DNA of 64,000 nt from Xanthobacter autotrophicus (GCF_005871085.1 NZ_VAUP01000035.1:310001-374000); one strand, 5' to 3'. Positions 51,594 through 60,809 are shown, counted from the stretch's first letter. Notes: a model not told the origin generated them from the letters alone. Made by a program: numbers and translations.

Positions 51594-51662
51594 CCATCTG
51601 CTTGTTCTGACGCAATCTGGAGCGCAAAACCGCTTCACACGTTTGCGGAAATTGCTCTAGCT
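51594..51662. repeat. Rhizobiales-type dispersed intergenic repeat
   Basis: ctccatctgcttgttctgac, gcaatctggagcgcaaaacc, gcttcacacgtttgcggaaa and ttgctctag. I recognise this as the dispersed repeat common in Rhizobiales genomes, where variants end aattgctctag and contain an aaaaccgcttc core. It sits in the spacer before the XRE gene. Confidence 0.7.
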
Positions 51663-51705
51663 TCGGCGCGAAATGCCCCGCTGTGCGGGGCGGCAGGGAC
51701 ATGAG

Positions 51706-52071
51706 ATGACGCCGTTCGGACGTCGGGTGCGCGACCTGCGCGCGGACCGGAACGTGACTCTCACCGAAATGGCCCGCGCCATCGGGGTCACGCCCACCTA
51801 TCTGTCGGCGCTGGAAACCGGCAAGAGGGGCAAGCCCACCTGGGCGCTGGTGCAGCGGATCATCGCGTATTTCAACGTGATCTGGGACGAGGCGGAAGAT
51901 CTCCAGCGCCTCGCCGAACTGTCCCAGCCCCGCGTGGTGGTGGACACGGCGGACCTGAGCCCGCAGGCCACGGAGCTGGCAAACCTGCTTGCCCGAGAGA
52001 TCAGCCACTTGCCGCCGGAGGCGGTGGCCGAACTTTTGGGGCGCCTCAAGATCCTGCGCCGGCGCGGCTGA
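51706..52071 (+). CDS. small XRE-family DNA-binding protein
   Basis: A 121-residue protein with a helix-turn-helix at about residues 5-60 (RVRDLRADRNVTLTEMARAI, GVTPTYLSALETGKRG). The C-terminal half is a short helical dimerisation region. The start at 51706 (MTPFGRRVRDL) is favoured by the domain position. It could regulate itself or neighbours; no target site is evident. It is 56 bp from the convergent cNMP-binding gene. Confidence 0.85.
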   Translation: MTPFGRRVRDLRADRNVTLTEMARAIGVTPTYLSALETGKRGKPTWALVQRIIAYFNVIWDEAEDLQRLAELSQPRVVVDTADLSPQATELANLLAREISHLPPEAVAELLGRLKILRRRG

Positions 52072-52127
52072 CATCGCGCGTCGGGCCGCCGGGGAGGGGT
52101 CAGCCGCGCGCCTTCACCCTCTCGCCT

Positions 52128-52571
52128 TCACCCTCTCGCCTTCACCAGGGCCTGCGTGGTCTCCTGCAGGCGGAAGGCGAGGTCGCGCAGCACCGAGCGG
52201 GCCAGCGACGGGGTCTTGTCCAACAGATTCAGGAACAGGTCGGTCTCCATGCGCAGCACGCTCATGGGCTCGCCGGCCCGTACCGTGGCGGTGCGCGGCT
52301 CGCCGGTGAGTACGCCCATCTCGCCCACCACCGTGTCGCGGCCGAGCCGCGCCACCTCATGGGCGGTGCCGCCCGCCGCCACCTCGATCACCGCGGTGCC
52401 CTCAAGCACCACATAGGCGGCGTCCGGCGCCTCGCCCTGGGCGAACAGCACGTCGCCTGGCGCCACATCCAGTCGCGCCGCCGAGAAGGCGAGCAGACGC
52501 AGCTGGCTCGGCTCCAGGTCGCGGAACATGGGGATGCGGGCAAGCGTGCGCGCCTCGTCTTCGATACTCAT
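52128..52571 (-). CDS. stand-alone cyclic-nucleotide-binding domain protein
   Basis: A 147-residue single cNMP-binding domain with no helix-turn-helix. The phosphate-binding cassette GEMGVLTGEPRTATVRA retains the Glu and Arg that contact cyclic nucleotides. It lacks a membrane segment and is about half the size of Crp. As the last gene of a three-gene co-oriented set with an adenylate cyclase, it may be the local cAMP receptor, perhaps acting on the ABC-like protein. That is inference. Confidence 0.85.
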   Translation of the reverse strand: MSIEDEARTLARIPMFRDLEPSQLRLLAFSAARLDVAPGDVLFAQGEAPDAAYVVLEGTAVIEVAAGGTAHEVARLGRDTVVGEMGVLTGEPRTATVRAGEPMSVLRMETDLFLNLLDKTPSLARSVLRDLAFRLQETTQALVKARG

Positions 52572-52672
52572 TCTTCCCTGCTCATTCTTCGTTGTTCTGG
52601 GCCTGGGGTGCCCCCCTGCCTTGCGGGCATTTTAGCGCGTTTTCGTTACGTGAAACTCAATCTCTTGCCGTG

Positions 52673-55348
52673 TCACGTACCAGTGGCCGCCAGCGCCGCC
52701 CCGGCCTCCACCCGCTCCACCTGTCCGTGGGCAAGCACGATCACCTGCGCGAACAGGTCGAGCGGCTCGCCGGCGTCCAGCACCACCAGGGTGGTGCGCC
52801 CCGTCCGCCCCGCCAGCACCGAGCCGATGAGCTGGCTCTGCTCGGCCGGGGACAGGGGCACCAGCGCATCGTCGATGACGAGGATGGCGGGGTCAGCCAG
52901 CAGGCAGCGCGCCAGCGTGAGCTTGCCGCGTTCGGCCGCCGACAGGGGCAGGCCGCCTTCCCCCACCGCCACATCGAGGCTGAGGCGCTCCACCTGGTCG
53001 ATCAGCGCATCCAGCGCCAGGCATTCGCGGACGATCTCGTCCACCACCGCCGCGGCACCGGCGCGGTCGGCGGCGATGCGGCCGAACAGCAGGTTGTCGC
53101 GCACCGTCAGCGCCCGGCAATAGCTGTCGGGCTGATAGCGGGCGAGGGGAATGCCCGACACGTCCTTGAGGTGCGCGAGCTGGGCGCGGCCGGCCAGCGC
53201 CTGATCCTGCCACGCCTCGTCGAGAAGCCCGAAGCGGTGGCGCGGCTCGCAATAGCGGCCGGCGATGCGCAACAGCAGCGCCCGCTCGTCCGGCGAGGGG
53301 GCATCCTCCATGCGGGTGGCGAGCGCCCGGGCTTCACCCATCTCCTCCGCGCGCAGCAGGCCCTTGGTGTCGATGCCGGCCAGATCTTCGGGACCGCCGG
53401 CCAGCTCGGACAGGATGCGCAGGGCGGAGCGGCCCAGCGCGATCAGGTCGGAGGCAAGCCCTGCCTTCTCCAGCAACGGCAAGAGCCCCGGCTCTGCCAG
53501 GAGGGAAGCGGCACCACGGGTGTCGTTCAGCGGGGTGGCGAACAGGATGTTCTCGGCCAGCGTCATCCAGCGGTTGAAGGCGGCGAAACGGAACGGCTCG
53601 ATCAGCACCCGCCCGCTTTGCGCCTGCCGCTGGGCCACGGCATCGGTGACCGCCGCACGCAGGGAGACGATGCGCTCGGCCAGCGCCGGGGCCTGGTCCG
53701 GATCCAGCCGCCGCTCCAGGCCGAGCCGCACCACGAGATCCCCGAGGCCTGCTCCGGCGAGGGCGGCAAGGGCCTTGCGGTCCAGCGCCGCCAAATCCGC
53801 GACATCGTCGGCGAGGCCGAGGGCGGCGAGGTCCACGGCCTCCGTCAGGGCGCGGCCGGGCCGTCGCTCCAGCGCAAACAGCAGGTTGGTCCGCAACGTG
53901 CCGGTGATGACGATGGGATCGCCGCCGGCATAGGCCACGTGCCGCCCCACCACGGCCTCCGGGACATGGGCGAGATCGTGCCCGCCCATGCGCACGGTGC
54001 CGCTGTAGAGCGAGATGGCGCGGCCGCACACGCGGGCCACCGCATGCTTGCCGCCGGCGTCGGGGCCCTTGAGGGCCACCGCCGTGCCGGGAGGTACCTC
54101 GAAGCTCACGCCGTCCAGCAGCACGCTGCCGGCCGGGTCCACCACGCCGAGGTCCGCCACCTTGAGGCTGCCGTCGAAGGCCGGTTCCGGGCCGGGCGGC
54201 AGCTCCTGCGAGCCCTGCGGCCAGACCTCCCGGGTTTCAAGGTAATAGCGAGCGAAATCGTAGCGCACCTGGGCGATGACCCGCTTCTCGTCCCAGTCGA
54301 TCAGCTCTTTCAGGGGCTCGGGAATCTGGCCGTAGGCCGCCACCACTGCCACCAGCTGGCCGATGTTGATGGCGCCCGACAAGGCCAGCCAGCCGCCCAC
54401 TGAATAGAACACCAGTGTCGGCACGTCTGACATCAGCAGGTTGAGCACCCGGTCGGTGAAGTTCTGCCGCTTCAGGTCGAGGCTGGCCTCGGAGACGATG
54501 CCGAGGCGATGGTCCACCGCGCCGCGCTCGAACGGGCTGGTGGCGAAGCCGTGGACAAGGGGCAGGCGGTCGATGCCCGCCATCACCCGTTTGCCCAGCG
54601 CCACCGCCTCGCGCTGGTAGACCTGCAGCTTGTGGGCATTGTCCTTCCGCTGGATGCCCAGCAGAACGTAGTTGAGCACGAGAATGCCGATGGCGAAGCC
54701 GCCCAGCACCGCGTTCTGGGTAAAGATGAGCAGGGTCGCCGAGCCGATGAGGCCGGCGGATTTCAGCGGCTGGGCGAAGGCCATGCCGGCGAAGGGGGAG
54801 ATGGGCCCCACCTCGAACCGCATCATGTTGCCCACCTCCAGCGCCTTGCTCTTCATGGGCGCTTCCGGCCGCAGCCGCTGGATCACATCGAACAGCTGGC
54901 GCCTGAGGCCGACGATGATGCGCTCGCCAAGCCGCGCCTTCGCCATCTCGATGAGGCGGGTGATGTGCTGCTGGATCAGCTGCAGCGCGAACAGCACCAG
55001 CGCGAGCCCGGCGAGCAGCCCGAAGGCGCTCACCTCGAAGCCCTGAGAGCGGAACAGCACGAAGCCACCCAATGCGTCGGGCAGGCCGATGTCGAGCTCC
55101 AGCAGGCGGGGAACCTTGCCGCCGATGGCGTCCGTCACGCCGTTGACAATGAGGCGCGGCAGTTCCAGCGAGGCATAGTTGAAGGGCAGCAGCATGAGGA
55201 CGAGGGCGAACAGCTTGATATGGCTCGCCGGAGCCGCCCGCCAGAGGTAGCCGAGCACGTCGCGGGGCAGTGCGCCGTCGGATGCCGCACCCTGCCGGGC
55301 CGGAGCGTGTGTCTTGCTGTCAGGAGGGGTGGAGGGCACGCCGCTCAT
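52673..55348 (-). CDS. ABC-exporter-like protein with expanded, degenerate nucleotide-binding domain
   Basis: An 891-residue fusion of an exporter-type membrane domain (about residues 35-380) and an unusually long NBD (about 395-885, about 490 residues against about 240 normally). Walker A is KGPDAGGKHAV, with His in place of Ser/Thr. The signature is LSAAERGKLTLAR rather than LSGGQ. Walker B ends VIDDALVPL with Asp at the usual catalytic Glu. The motif normally seen once as TIRENILFG appears three times: GTLRTNLLFALE (483), MTLAENILFATP (595) and LTVRDNLLFGRI (747). The catalytic cycle is probably altered or lost. It lies 60 bp downstream of the cyclase gene. Confidence 0.85.
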   Translation of the reverse strand: MSGVPSTPPDSKTHAPARQGAASDGALPRDVLGYLWRAAPASHIKLFALVLMLLPFNYASLELPRLIVNGVTDAIGGKVPRLLELDIGLPDALGGFVLFRSQGFEVSAFGLLAGLALVLFALQLIQQHITRLIEMAKARLGERIIVGLRRQLFDVIQRLRPEAPMKSKALEVGNMMRFEVGPISPFAGMAFAQPLKSAGLIGSATLLIFTQNAVLGGFAIGILVLNYVLLGIQRKDNAHKLQVYQREAVALGKRVMAGIDRLPLVHGFATSPFERGAVDHRLGIVSEASLDLKRQNFTDRVLNLLMSDVPTLVFYSVGGWLALSGAINIGQLVAVVAAYGQIPEPLKELIDWDEKRVIAQVRYDFARYYLETREVWPQGSQELPPGPEPAFDGSLKVADLGVVDPAGSVLLDGVSFEVPPGTAVALKGPDAGGKHAVARVCGRAISLYSGTVRMGGHDLAHVPEAVVGRHVAYAGGDPIVITGTLRTNLLFALERRPGRALTEAVDLAALGLADDVADLAALDRKALAALAGAGLGDLVVRLGLERRLDPDQAPALAERIVSLRAAVTDAVAQRQAQSGRVLIEPFRFAAFNRWMTLAENILFATPLNDTRGAASLLAEPGLLPLLEKAGLASDLIALGRSALRILSELAGGPEDLAGIDTKGLLRAEEMGEARALATRMEDAPSPDERALLLRIAGRYCEPRHRFGLLDEAWQDQALAGRAQLAHLKDVSGIPLARYQPDSYCRALTVRDNLLFGRIAADRAGAAAVVDEIVRECLALDALIDQVERLSLDVAVGEGGLPLSAAERGKLTLARCLLADPAILVIDDALVPLSPAEQSQLIGSVLAGRTGRTTLVVLDAGEPLDLFAQVIVLAHGQVERVEAGAALAATGT

Positions 55349-55408
55349 GGAACCGTTTTGCTGACGCAGCGGCCGGTTTGCAAGCGCGAAGCGGCCCAGG
55401 GATACGCT

Positions 55409-57598
55409 CTAGCTGATGCTTCCGGCAGGCGTCGGGGTGGTGGAGGCATCTTGGCACCTCTCGGCATAGAGCGTGTAGAAGCGCGAGAGGCGGTCCGGGC
55501 CTTCGCTCGCCAGCGCCTCGGCGGCGGCGCGGGCCAGAGAAAAATGGCCGGCGCCGTAGGCCGACATCAGCGCCGCATGGCGCCGGGCCAGCGTGTCAAA
55601 GGCATCAGAGCCGGCGAAGGCGGCGTCGCCCGCCAGCAAATAGAGCTGGCTTGCCCGCGACTTGCCCTTCAGCATCAGGAGGTCGGCCTCGAGGAACGGC
55701 AGGTCCGCCACGGCGGCGCGCGTCGCCTCGGAGACGAGGATGTCCACGCGCATGGACTTGGTCGCCCCTTCGATGCGCGAGGCGAGGTTCACGTCATCCC
55801 CGAGGCAGGAATATTCGAGCCGCTGGTCCGAGCCGAGATTGCCCACGCAGCACGGCCCGGTGGCGAGCCCGATGCCGCAGCGCACCGGCGAGAACGGCCG
55901 TCCCGCCGCCTCCGCCTGCCGGCGCCATTCCACGTTCAGCGCATCGAGCCGAGCCGACATGGCCAGCGCGCACAGGGCGGCGTTGCGGGCGTGGGCCGGG
56001 TCGTCCATGGGCGCGTTCCAGAACGCCATGATGGCGTCACCGATATATTTGTCGATGGTGCCGCCATGGGCGAGCACCACTTCGGTCATGGGCGTGAGGT
56101 AAGCGTTCATGAATCGGGTGAGCGCCTGCGCGTCCATGGTCTCCGAGAGGGACGTGAAATCGCGCAGGTCGCAGAACAGGATGGTGATCTCCCGCGTCTC
56201 GCCGCCGAGCACCAGGCGCTCGGGATTTTCCGCCAGCTTCTCCACCACCTGCGGCGAGACGAAGCGGCCGAACACCGAGCGCACCCATTTCTTCTGCTTC
56301 TGCTCGTCACGATAGAGCGCCAGCACCCCCATGAGATAGACACCGAGCACCGCCCAGCCCGGCCCCATGGGATCGAGCAGCAGGTCGAGCCGTGTGAAGG
56401 CGAACCATGCCCCCGCCGCCAGCGCCGCCACCACCCCAAGTCCCGCCACCCCCGCCGCCAGCGCCGAGACGCGGGGCAGCACCAGGGCCAGCAGCAGGCC
56501 CAGCACCGCCGTGAGCACCATTTCGGCGCCGCGCGCCCAGTCCGGACGCACCAGATTGGCCCCGCTCACCAAGTGCTCGATGAGCTGGGCCTGGATCTCC
56601 ACCCCCGCCACCGCCGCGTCGATGGGGGTGGCCCGCGTGTCCATGAGGCCGGCGGCGCTGGTGCCCACCAGCACGATGCGGCCCTCCAGCTCCTCCCGCG
56701 GCACGGTGCCGTCCAGCACGGCGGCGGCGGAGAGGAAGCGGCGCGGGTCGGTGGGGGTAAAGCGCACCCGCACCTCCCCTTGGGAGTCGGTGGGCACGTC
56801 GAGGGCGCCGATCTTCACCGCCGTGATGCCGGACTGGGTGCCGAAGCCTTCATCGCCGCTGGCGTTGGAAGCGCGCACCACATAGGTGGTCGCGCCCTGA
56901 GCCACCCGGAGCGCCTCGGCGCCGAGGCCGGGCACCAGCTTGCCGTCGAGCGCGAGCAGCAGGGGCACGCGGCGCACCACCTGATCGCGGTCGGGCAGCC
57001 AGTTCAACGCGCCGATGCCCTTGGCCGCCCCCGCAAGGCCCGGCAGGGGCGCCACCGCGCCGGCAAAGCGCGGCACGAAGGCGAGCGGATCGTCCCCGGC
57101 GGCGGCGATGCCCCATTTCGCCGGATAGGTCGCGCCGGTGCGCGTGCCGGTGAGCACCGCGCCCAGCACCGACGGGCTTTCACCGAGGGCGCGGGCGAGG
57201 ATCTCGTCATTGCTCTCGCGCCCGGCCAAAGCGGTCTGGACCGGCGCGCGCACATCCTCGGGCAACAGGCCCACCACGGCGGCGGGGTCGAGCCGGTCCG
57301 GCTCGGAGAACACCATGTCGAAGGCGATGGCGCCGGCGCCCGATGCGTTAAGCTTGTCCACCAGCCGGGCCACGGTGGCGCGGGGCCACGGCCACTGGCC
57401 GATGCGGGCAAGAGAGGCCTCGTCCACGTCCACCACGCGCACCGGCAGGTCCGGGTCGTAGGCGCGGGGGGCGGCGCGCTGGTAGAGGTCGAACAGGCCA
57501 TTGCGCGCGTCCGCCAGCGGGCTGGGATCGGCGCCCATGACCAGAAGGCCGGCGGCGAGGGGGCCGCCCACGGCGAGCCAATAGAGGCGGGACCACAT
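55409..57598 (-). CDS. CHASE2-domain adenylate/guanylate cyclase
   Basis: A 729-residue membrane receptor. A periplasmic CHASE2 sensor (about 25-335) is followed by three membrane helices (about 357-428) and a class III cyclase (about 465-650). The cyclase keeps metal Asp477 (FCDLRDFTSLSE) and Asp521 (KYIGDAIMAFWNAP), Lys517, and the transition-state Asn604/Arg608 (DDVNLASRIE), so it looks active. Lys517 favours ATP. It opens the three-gene set. Two tandem 13-bp repeats lie 20-45 bp upstream of its start, which has only a weak ribosome-binding site. Confidence 0.9.
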   Translation of the reverse strand: MWSRLYWLAVGGPLAAGLLVMGADPSPLADARNGLFDLYQRAAPRAYDPDLPVRVVDVDEASLARIGQWPWPRATVARLVDKLNASGAGAIAFDMVFSEPDRLDPAAVVGLLPEDVRAPVQTALAGRESNDEILARALGESPSVLGAVLTGTRTGATYPAKWGIAAAGDDPLAFVPRFAGAVAPLPGLAGAAKGIGALNWLPDRDQVVRRVPLLLALDGKLVPGLGAEALRVAQGATTYVVRASNASGDEGFGTQSGITAVKIGALDVPTDSQGEVRVRFTPTDPRRFLSAAAVLDGTVPREELEGRIVLVGTSAAGLMDTRATPIDAAVAGVEIQAQLIEHLVSGANLVRPDWARGAEMVLTAVLGLLLALVLPRVSALAAGVAGLGVVAALAAGAWFAFTRLDLLLDPMGPGWAVLGVYLMGVLALYRDEQKQKKWVRSVFGRFVSPQVVEKLAENPERLVLGGETREITILFCDLRDFTSLSETMDAQALTRFMNAYLTPMTEVVLAHGGTIDKYIGDAIMAFWNAPMDDPAHARNAALCALAMSARLDALNVEWRRQAEAAGRPFSPVRCGIGLATGPCCVGNLGSDQRLEYSCLGDDVNLASRIEGATKSMRVDILVSEATRAAVADLPFLEADLLMLKGKSRASQLYLLAGDAAFAGSDAFDTLARRHAALMSAYGAGHFSLARAAAEALASEGPDRLSRFYTLYAERCQDASTTPTPAGSIS

Positions 57599-57617
57599 GC
57601 GGCCGGCGCGCTTTCGC

Positions 57618-57643
57618 TGGATCGAACGGGTGGATCGAACGGG
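57618..57643. repeat. two tandem 13-bp repeats upstream of the cyclase gene
   Basis: TGGATCGAACGGG twice in direct abutment. They lie in the probable promoter/leader of the minus-strand cyclase gene and could be a protein-binding site. Confidence 0.7.
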
Positions 57644-58215
57644 GCGAGCCTAGAGCAAATCGGCGCCGATCGGAATCGGGGGGCGGGTTGGGAGGGGAGG
57701 CGGCCTCCGCGGGTCCGCCTCAATGGGAGAAGGCGGTGTCCCATTCCGGCACATCCTCGGCTTCAAGGCGCGCCCGCAGCGGGAACACAGCATGACCGAA
57801 TCGGTTGCGGCTGGATCTTCCCGGTTCGTTCCCAAGGCTCGCCGCGATCCTGCGCACCCTGCCCCCCAACCCCCACGCGGGAGAGCGAGCCGGCACTTCT
57901 CCCACCCCGTCGCCCTCCGGCTTGACCGGAGGGTCCATATCGCCGCCTTTCCAAGCCCCGCCGCGTTGCCCCCGCCGTTCCACGGGCCGTCCGGTCAAGC
58001 CGGACGGCGACGGTGCCCTCTCGTCTTGAGGCGCCGCCCCCGCCCCATCCTTAACGCCAGGCTGCGCTCAAAACCCAGATGGAGGACCGCTTGACCGCAC
58101 AGTCGCTCCCCCGCAGGCGCAAAAGGGGGCAGGGCGGCCCTTCTTCGCAACCGGGCGCTCGCCCCGTGGCGGGGCGTCTCTCCCCTTTGGCGGCGATCGG
58201 TGCTATCCAGTCGCA
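57644..58215. other. intergenic region with two repeat elements
   Basis: No supported gene. 57781-57832 is the sister of the 39920-39971 repeat. 57907-57933 (ccgtcgccctccggcttgac, cggaggg) and 57987-58013 (its reverse complement with two paired changes) form an inverted pair like that at 22114-22221. The rest is GC-rich with no clear promoter for kdsD. Confidence 0.65.
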
Positions 58216-59232
58216 ATGATGCGTTCTCCGGCAAATAAAGTCCCGGCCGACGACGGGTCGCACGTGCATCCCGCTTCGGTGGTCTCCGCGCTTGCAACTC
58301 TTGATGCGGAAAAGGCGGGCCTCACGGCGCTGGCCGAGGCCATGGCAGGCCCGCTCGGCGCGGCCTTCGAGGTGGCGGTCGCCACCATCCAGAATTCCCA
58401 CGGCCGGGTCATCGTCACCGGCATGGGCAAGAGTGGGCACGTGGCGCGCAAGATCGCCGCGACCCTCGCCTCCACCGGCACGCCGGCCCATTATGTCCAC
58501 CCCGCCGAGGCCAGCCACGGCGACCTCGGCATGATCACCACCGACGACGTGATCGTGGCCCTCTCCTGGTCCGGCGAGACGGTGGAACTGCACGATATCG
58601 TGGATTATTCGCGTCGCTTCGACGTGCCGCTCATCGCCTTCACCTCCAACACCGAGAGCGCGCTGGCCTCGAGCGCCAGCGTGGTGCTGAGCCTGCCGGT
58701 GGCGCAGGAGGCCTGCCCCCACGGGCTCGCCCCCACCACCTCCACCCTCATGCAGCTGGCGCTGGGCGATGCGCTGGCGGTGGCGCTGCTGCAGAGCCGG
58801 GGCTTCACCGCTCTCGATTTTCGCCAGTTCCACCCCGGCGGCAAGCTGGGCGCGAGCCTGAAGTTCGTGCGCGACGTGATGCGCCAGGGCGATGCGGTGC
58901 CCGTGGTAGTGGCCGGTACCCTCATGGGCGCCGCGCTGGTGGAAATGAGCACCAAGGGCCTCGGCTGCGTGGGCGTGGTGGGCCCGGATGGCGCCCTGAC
59001 CGGCATCGTCACCGACGGCGACCTGCGCCGTCACATGGCCAACAACCTCCCCGCCCGCACGGTGGACGAGATCATGACCCCCGCGCCCAAGACGGTGCGG
59101 CCGGACCAGCTCGCCTCCGAGGCCCTCAACATCCTCAACAGCCGCAAGATCACGGCGTTGATGGTGGTGGACGGCAAGGCGCCGGTGGGCGTGCTGCACA
59201 TCCACGATCTGCTGCTGACCGGCATCGCCTGA
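58216..59232 (+). CDS. kdsD: D-arabinose 5-phosphate isomerase (KpsF/GutQ family)
   Basis: The enzyme interconverts ribulose 5-phosphate and arabinose 5-phosphate, the first step to KDO for lipopolysaccharide. The 338 residues have an N-terminal SIS domain (VIVTGMGKSGHVARKIAATL, EASHGDLGMI, VALSWSGETVEL) and two C-terminal CBS domains (from about 215, including GIVTDGDLRRHM). Two tandem ATG codons start it. It is convergent with the amidase gene, 15 bp apart. Confidence 0.92.
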   Translation: MMRSPANKVPADDGSHVHPASVVSALATLDAEKAGLTALAEAMAGPLGAAFEVAVATIQNSHGRVIVTGMGKSGHVARKIAATLASTGTPAHYVHPAEASHGDLGMITTDDVIVALSWSGETVELHDIVDYSRRFDVPLIAFTSNTESALASSASVVLSLPVAQEACPHGLAPTTSTLMQLALGDALAVALLQSRGFTALDFRQFHPGGKLGASLKFVRDVMRQGDAVPVVVAGTLMGAALVEMSTKGLGCVGVVGPDGALTGIVTDGDLRRHMANNLPARTVDEIMTPAPKTVRPDQLASEALNILNSRKITALMVVDGKAPVGVLHIHDLLLTGIA

Positions 59233-59247
59233 GGCTCAGCCGCGAGC

Positions 59248-60045
59248 TCAGGTGACCGCCGGCTCCTCCCCCGGCCGCGTGGCGATCAGGTCGCGCAGGG
59301 TGAGGATGGTGGCGGCGTCCGCCACCCCGTCCACCTTGGCGGGGCGGAAATGGCGCTGGAAGGCGGCTATCACGTCGGCGGTTTCGGTATCGTAAGCGTC
59401 GGTCAGATCGATGCCGTAGCCGTAGAGCGCGAGCATGGCCTTCAGCGCCGCCACCGGCTCCCCGGCATCCCCCAGCATGAAGAAGCGCCCGCCCTCGACC
59501 CGCGACGGCGGCACCAGATGGCCGATGCCGGCGGCATGCAGGGCGCCCCACGGAAAATTCTCGCCCGGATCGCGCTTGCGCCCCGGGGCCACGTCCGAAT
59601 GGGCGAGCACCCGGTCGGCGCGGATGGCTTGGCGGGTGAGGATGTCGGCGCACAGGGCGATCACCGCCGCGATCTGCACGGCGGGGAAGTCCGGCAGGCC
59701 GAAATCATGGCCGCCATTGACGATCTCGATGCCGATGGAGCGGGAATTGGTGTCGCTGACCCCCTCCCAGGACGAGCGGCCCGCGTGCCACGCCCGCGCC
59801 GCCTCGGCCACCATCTGCACCACGCGGCCGTCCTCCCGCACCACATAATGGCAGGATACCTCGGAGGAGGGGGTGCGCAGCAGGTCGATGGCAGCATCGG
59901 CGCTCGCCATGCCGGTATAGTGCAGCACCAGCATGTCCACCTTCGCCCGGCGCGGCCCGAAATTGGGCGAGGGCATAAGGCTGTCCACGCACGGGCTGTC
60001 CGGGGCGGACAGAAGCGCGGGGATGGGGGTATCCGGCAAGCTCAT
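59248..60045 (-). CDS. N-acetylmuramoyl-L-alanine amidase, AmiD-like
   Basis: A 265-residue amidase_2 enzyme. The zinc ligands are in VLHYTGMASADAAI and LAHSDVAPGRKRDPG, and the N-terminal SPNFGPR is typical. A C-terminal peptidoglycan-binding helical domain follows (about 195-255). It cleaves the amide between MurNAc and L-Ala. No strong signal peptide is visible, so it may act on recycled muropeptides in the cytoplasm like AmpD. The start overlaps the upstream J-domain gene by 4 bp. Confidence 0.9.
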   Translation of the reverse strand: MSLPDTPIPALLSAPDSPCVDSLMPSPNFGPRRAKVDMLVLHYTGMASADAAIDLLRTPSSEVSCHYVVREDGRVVQMVAEAARAWHAGRSSWEGVSDTNSRSIGIEIVNGGHDFGLPDFPAVQIAAVIALCADILTRQAIRADRVLAHSDVAPGRKRDPGENFPWGALHAAGIGHLVPPSRVEGGRFFMLGDAGEPVAALKAMLALYGYGIDLTDAYDTETADVIAAFQRHFRPAKVDGVADAATILTLRDLIATRPGEEPAVT

Positions 60046-60749
60046 GCCAGCCTCCGCTGCCGGGTGATGACGGAATAGGCAGCGTTCAGCGCCGCCACCC
60101 GGTCGTTGGCGAGCTTGATGGCGGCGGGCGGCAGGCCGCGCCTGGCGATCTTGTCGGGGTGGTGGCTCGCCACCAGCGCCCGCCAGCGCGCCTTCACTTC
60201 CTCGTCGGAGGCGCCCGGGTCGAGATCGAGCACGGCATAGGGGTCGCCCGGGCGGCGCACGTGCCGCGCCTCGATGCGGGCATAGGCGGCACCGGTGAAG
60301 CCGAGGATGCGGGCGACCTCCTCCAGGAACACCAGCTCCTTCTCGTGCAGGGCGTGGTCGGCCTTGGCCACATGGAACAAGGCGTCCAGCAGGTCCTCGC
60401 GGGTGTCCGGATCGTCGGCGAACAGCTGCGCCACCTGCCGGGCGTAGGCCTCGAAGCCGGCGGTGTCCTGCTTGGCGAGGTTGAACAGGCGGGCCACGGC
60501 GTCGAGGTCCTCGGGCGGGATGTCGAACACCTCGCGGAAGGCCGCGACCTCGGCCGGCACCACCACCCCGTCGGCCTTGGCCATCTTGGCCGACAAAGCG
60601 ATGAGCGCCACCGAGAAGGCGGCGGGCTTTTCCGCCGGCGCGAGCAGCAGCCGGTCGAGGGCATGCCCCGCCAGCGCGCCGAGCAAGGCGCCGAGCGGCC
60701 CGCCCAGCGCAAATCCCACACCTGCTCCCCCGATCAGACCGTAAGCCAC
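60042..60749 (-). CDS. TerB/DjlA-type J-domain protein
   Basis: A 235-residue protein. The start GTG 60749 (VAYGLIGGAGVGFALGGPLG) has GGAGG at 6 bp and leads into a hydrophobic segment. A TerB-like helical domain (about 45-155) with the acidic ALFHVAKADHALHEKELVFL follows, then a C-terminal J domain with HPD in VASHHPDKIARRG. It resembles DjlA co-chaperones. ATGA overlap couples it to the amidase gene. Confidence 0.87.
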   Translation of the reverse strand: MAYGLIGGAGVGFALGGPLGALLGALAGHALDRLLLAPAEKPAAFSVALIALSAKMAKADGVVVPAEVAAFREVFDIPPEDLDAVARLFNLAKQDTAGFEAYARQVAQLFADDPDTREDLLDALFHVAKADHALHEKELVFLEEVARILGFTGAAYARIEARHVRRPGDPYAVLDLDPGASDEEVKARWRALVASHHPDKIARRGLPPAAIKLANDRVAALNAAYSVITRQRRLA

Positions 60750-60809
60750 GCGTCCCTCCGCCGTTGCTGCGTTGCAGCTAACGGGGTGTCGCGGCGCTCT
60801 CAAGGCGGA

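Noticed and set aside
54509-57925. 1138-residue open frame on plus, antisense to the cyclase and ABC-like genes
   Set aside because: It is His/Gly/Arg/Glu-rich with no recognisable domain and lies opposite two well-supported genes; long antisense frames are expected at this GC content.
58079-58219. 46-codon frame overlapping the kdsD start as ATGATG
   Set aside because: No ribosome-binding site or family resemblance; Arg/Gly/Pro-rich as expected by chance. A leader-peptide role cannot be shown.
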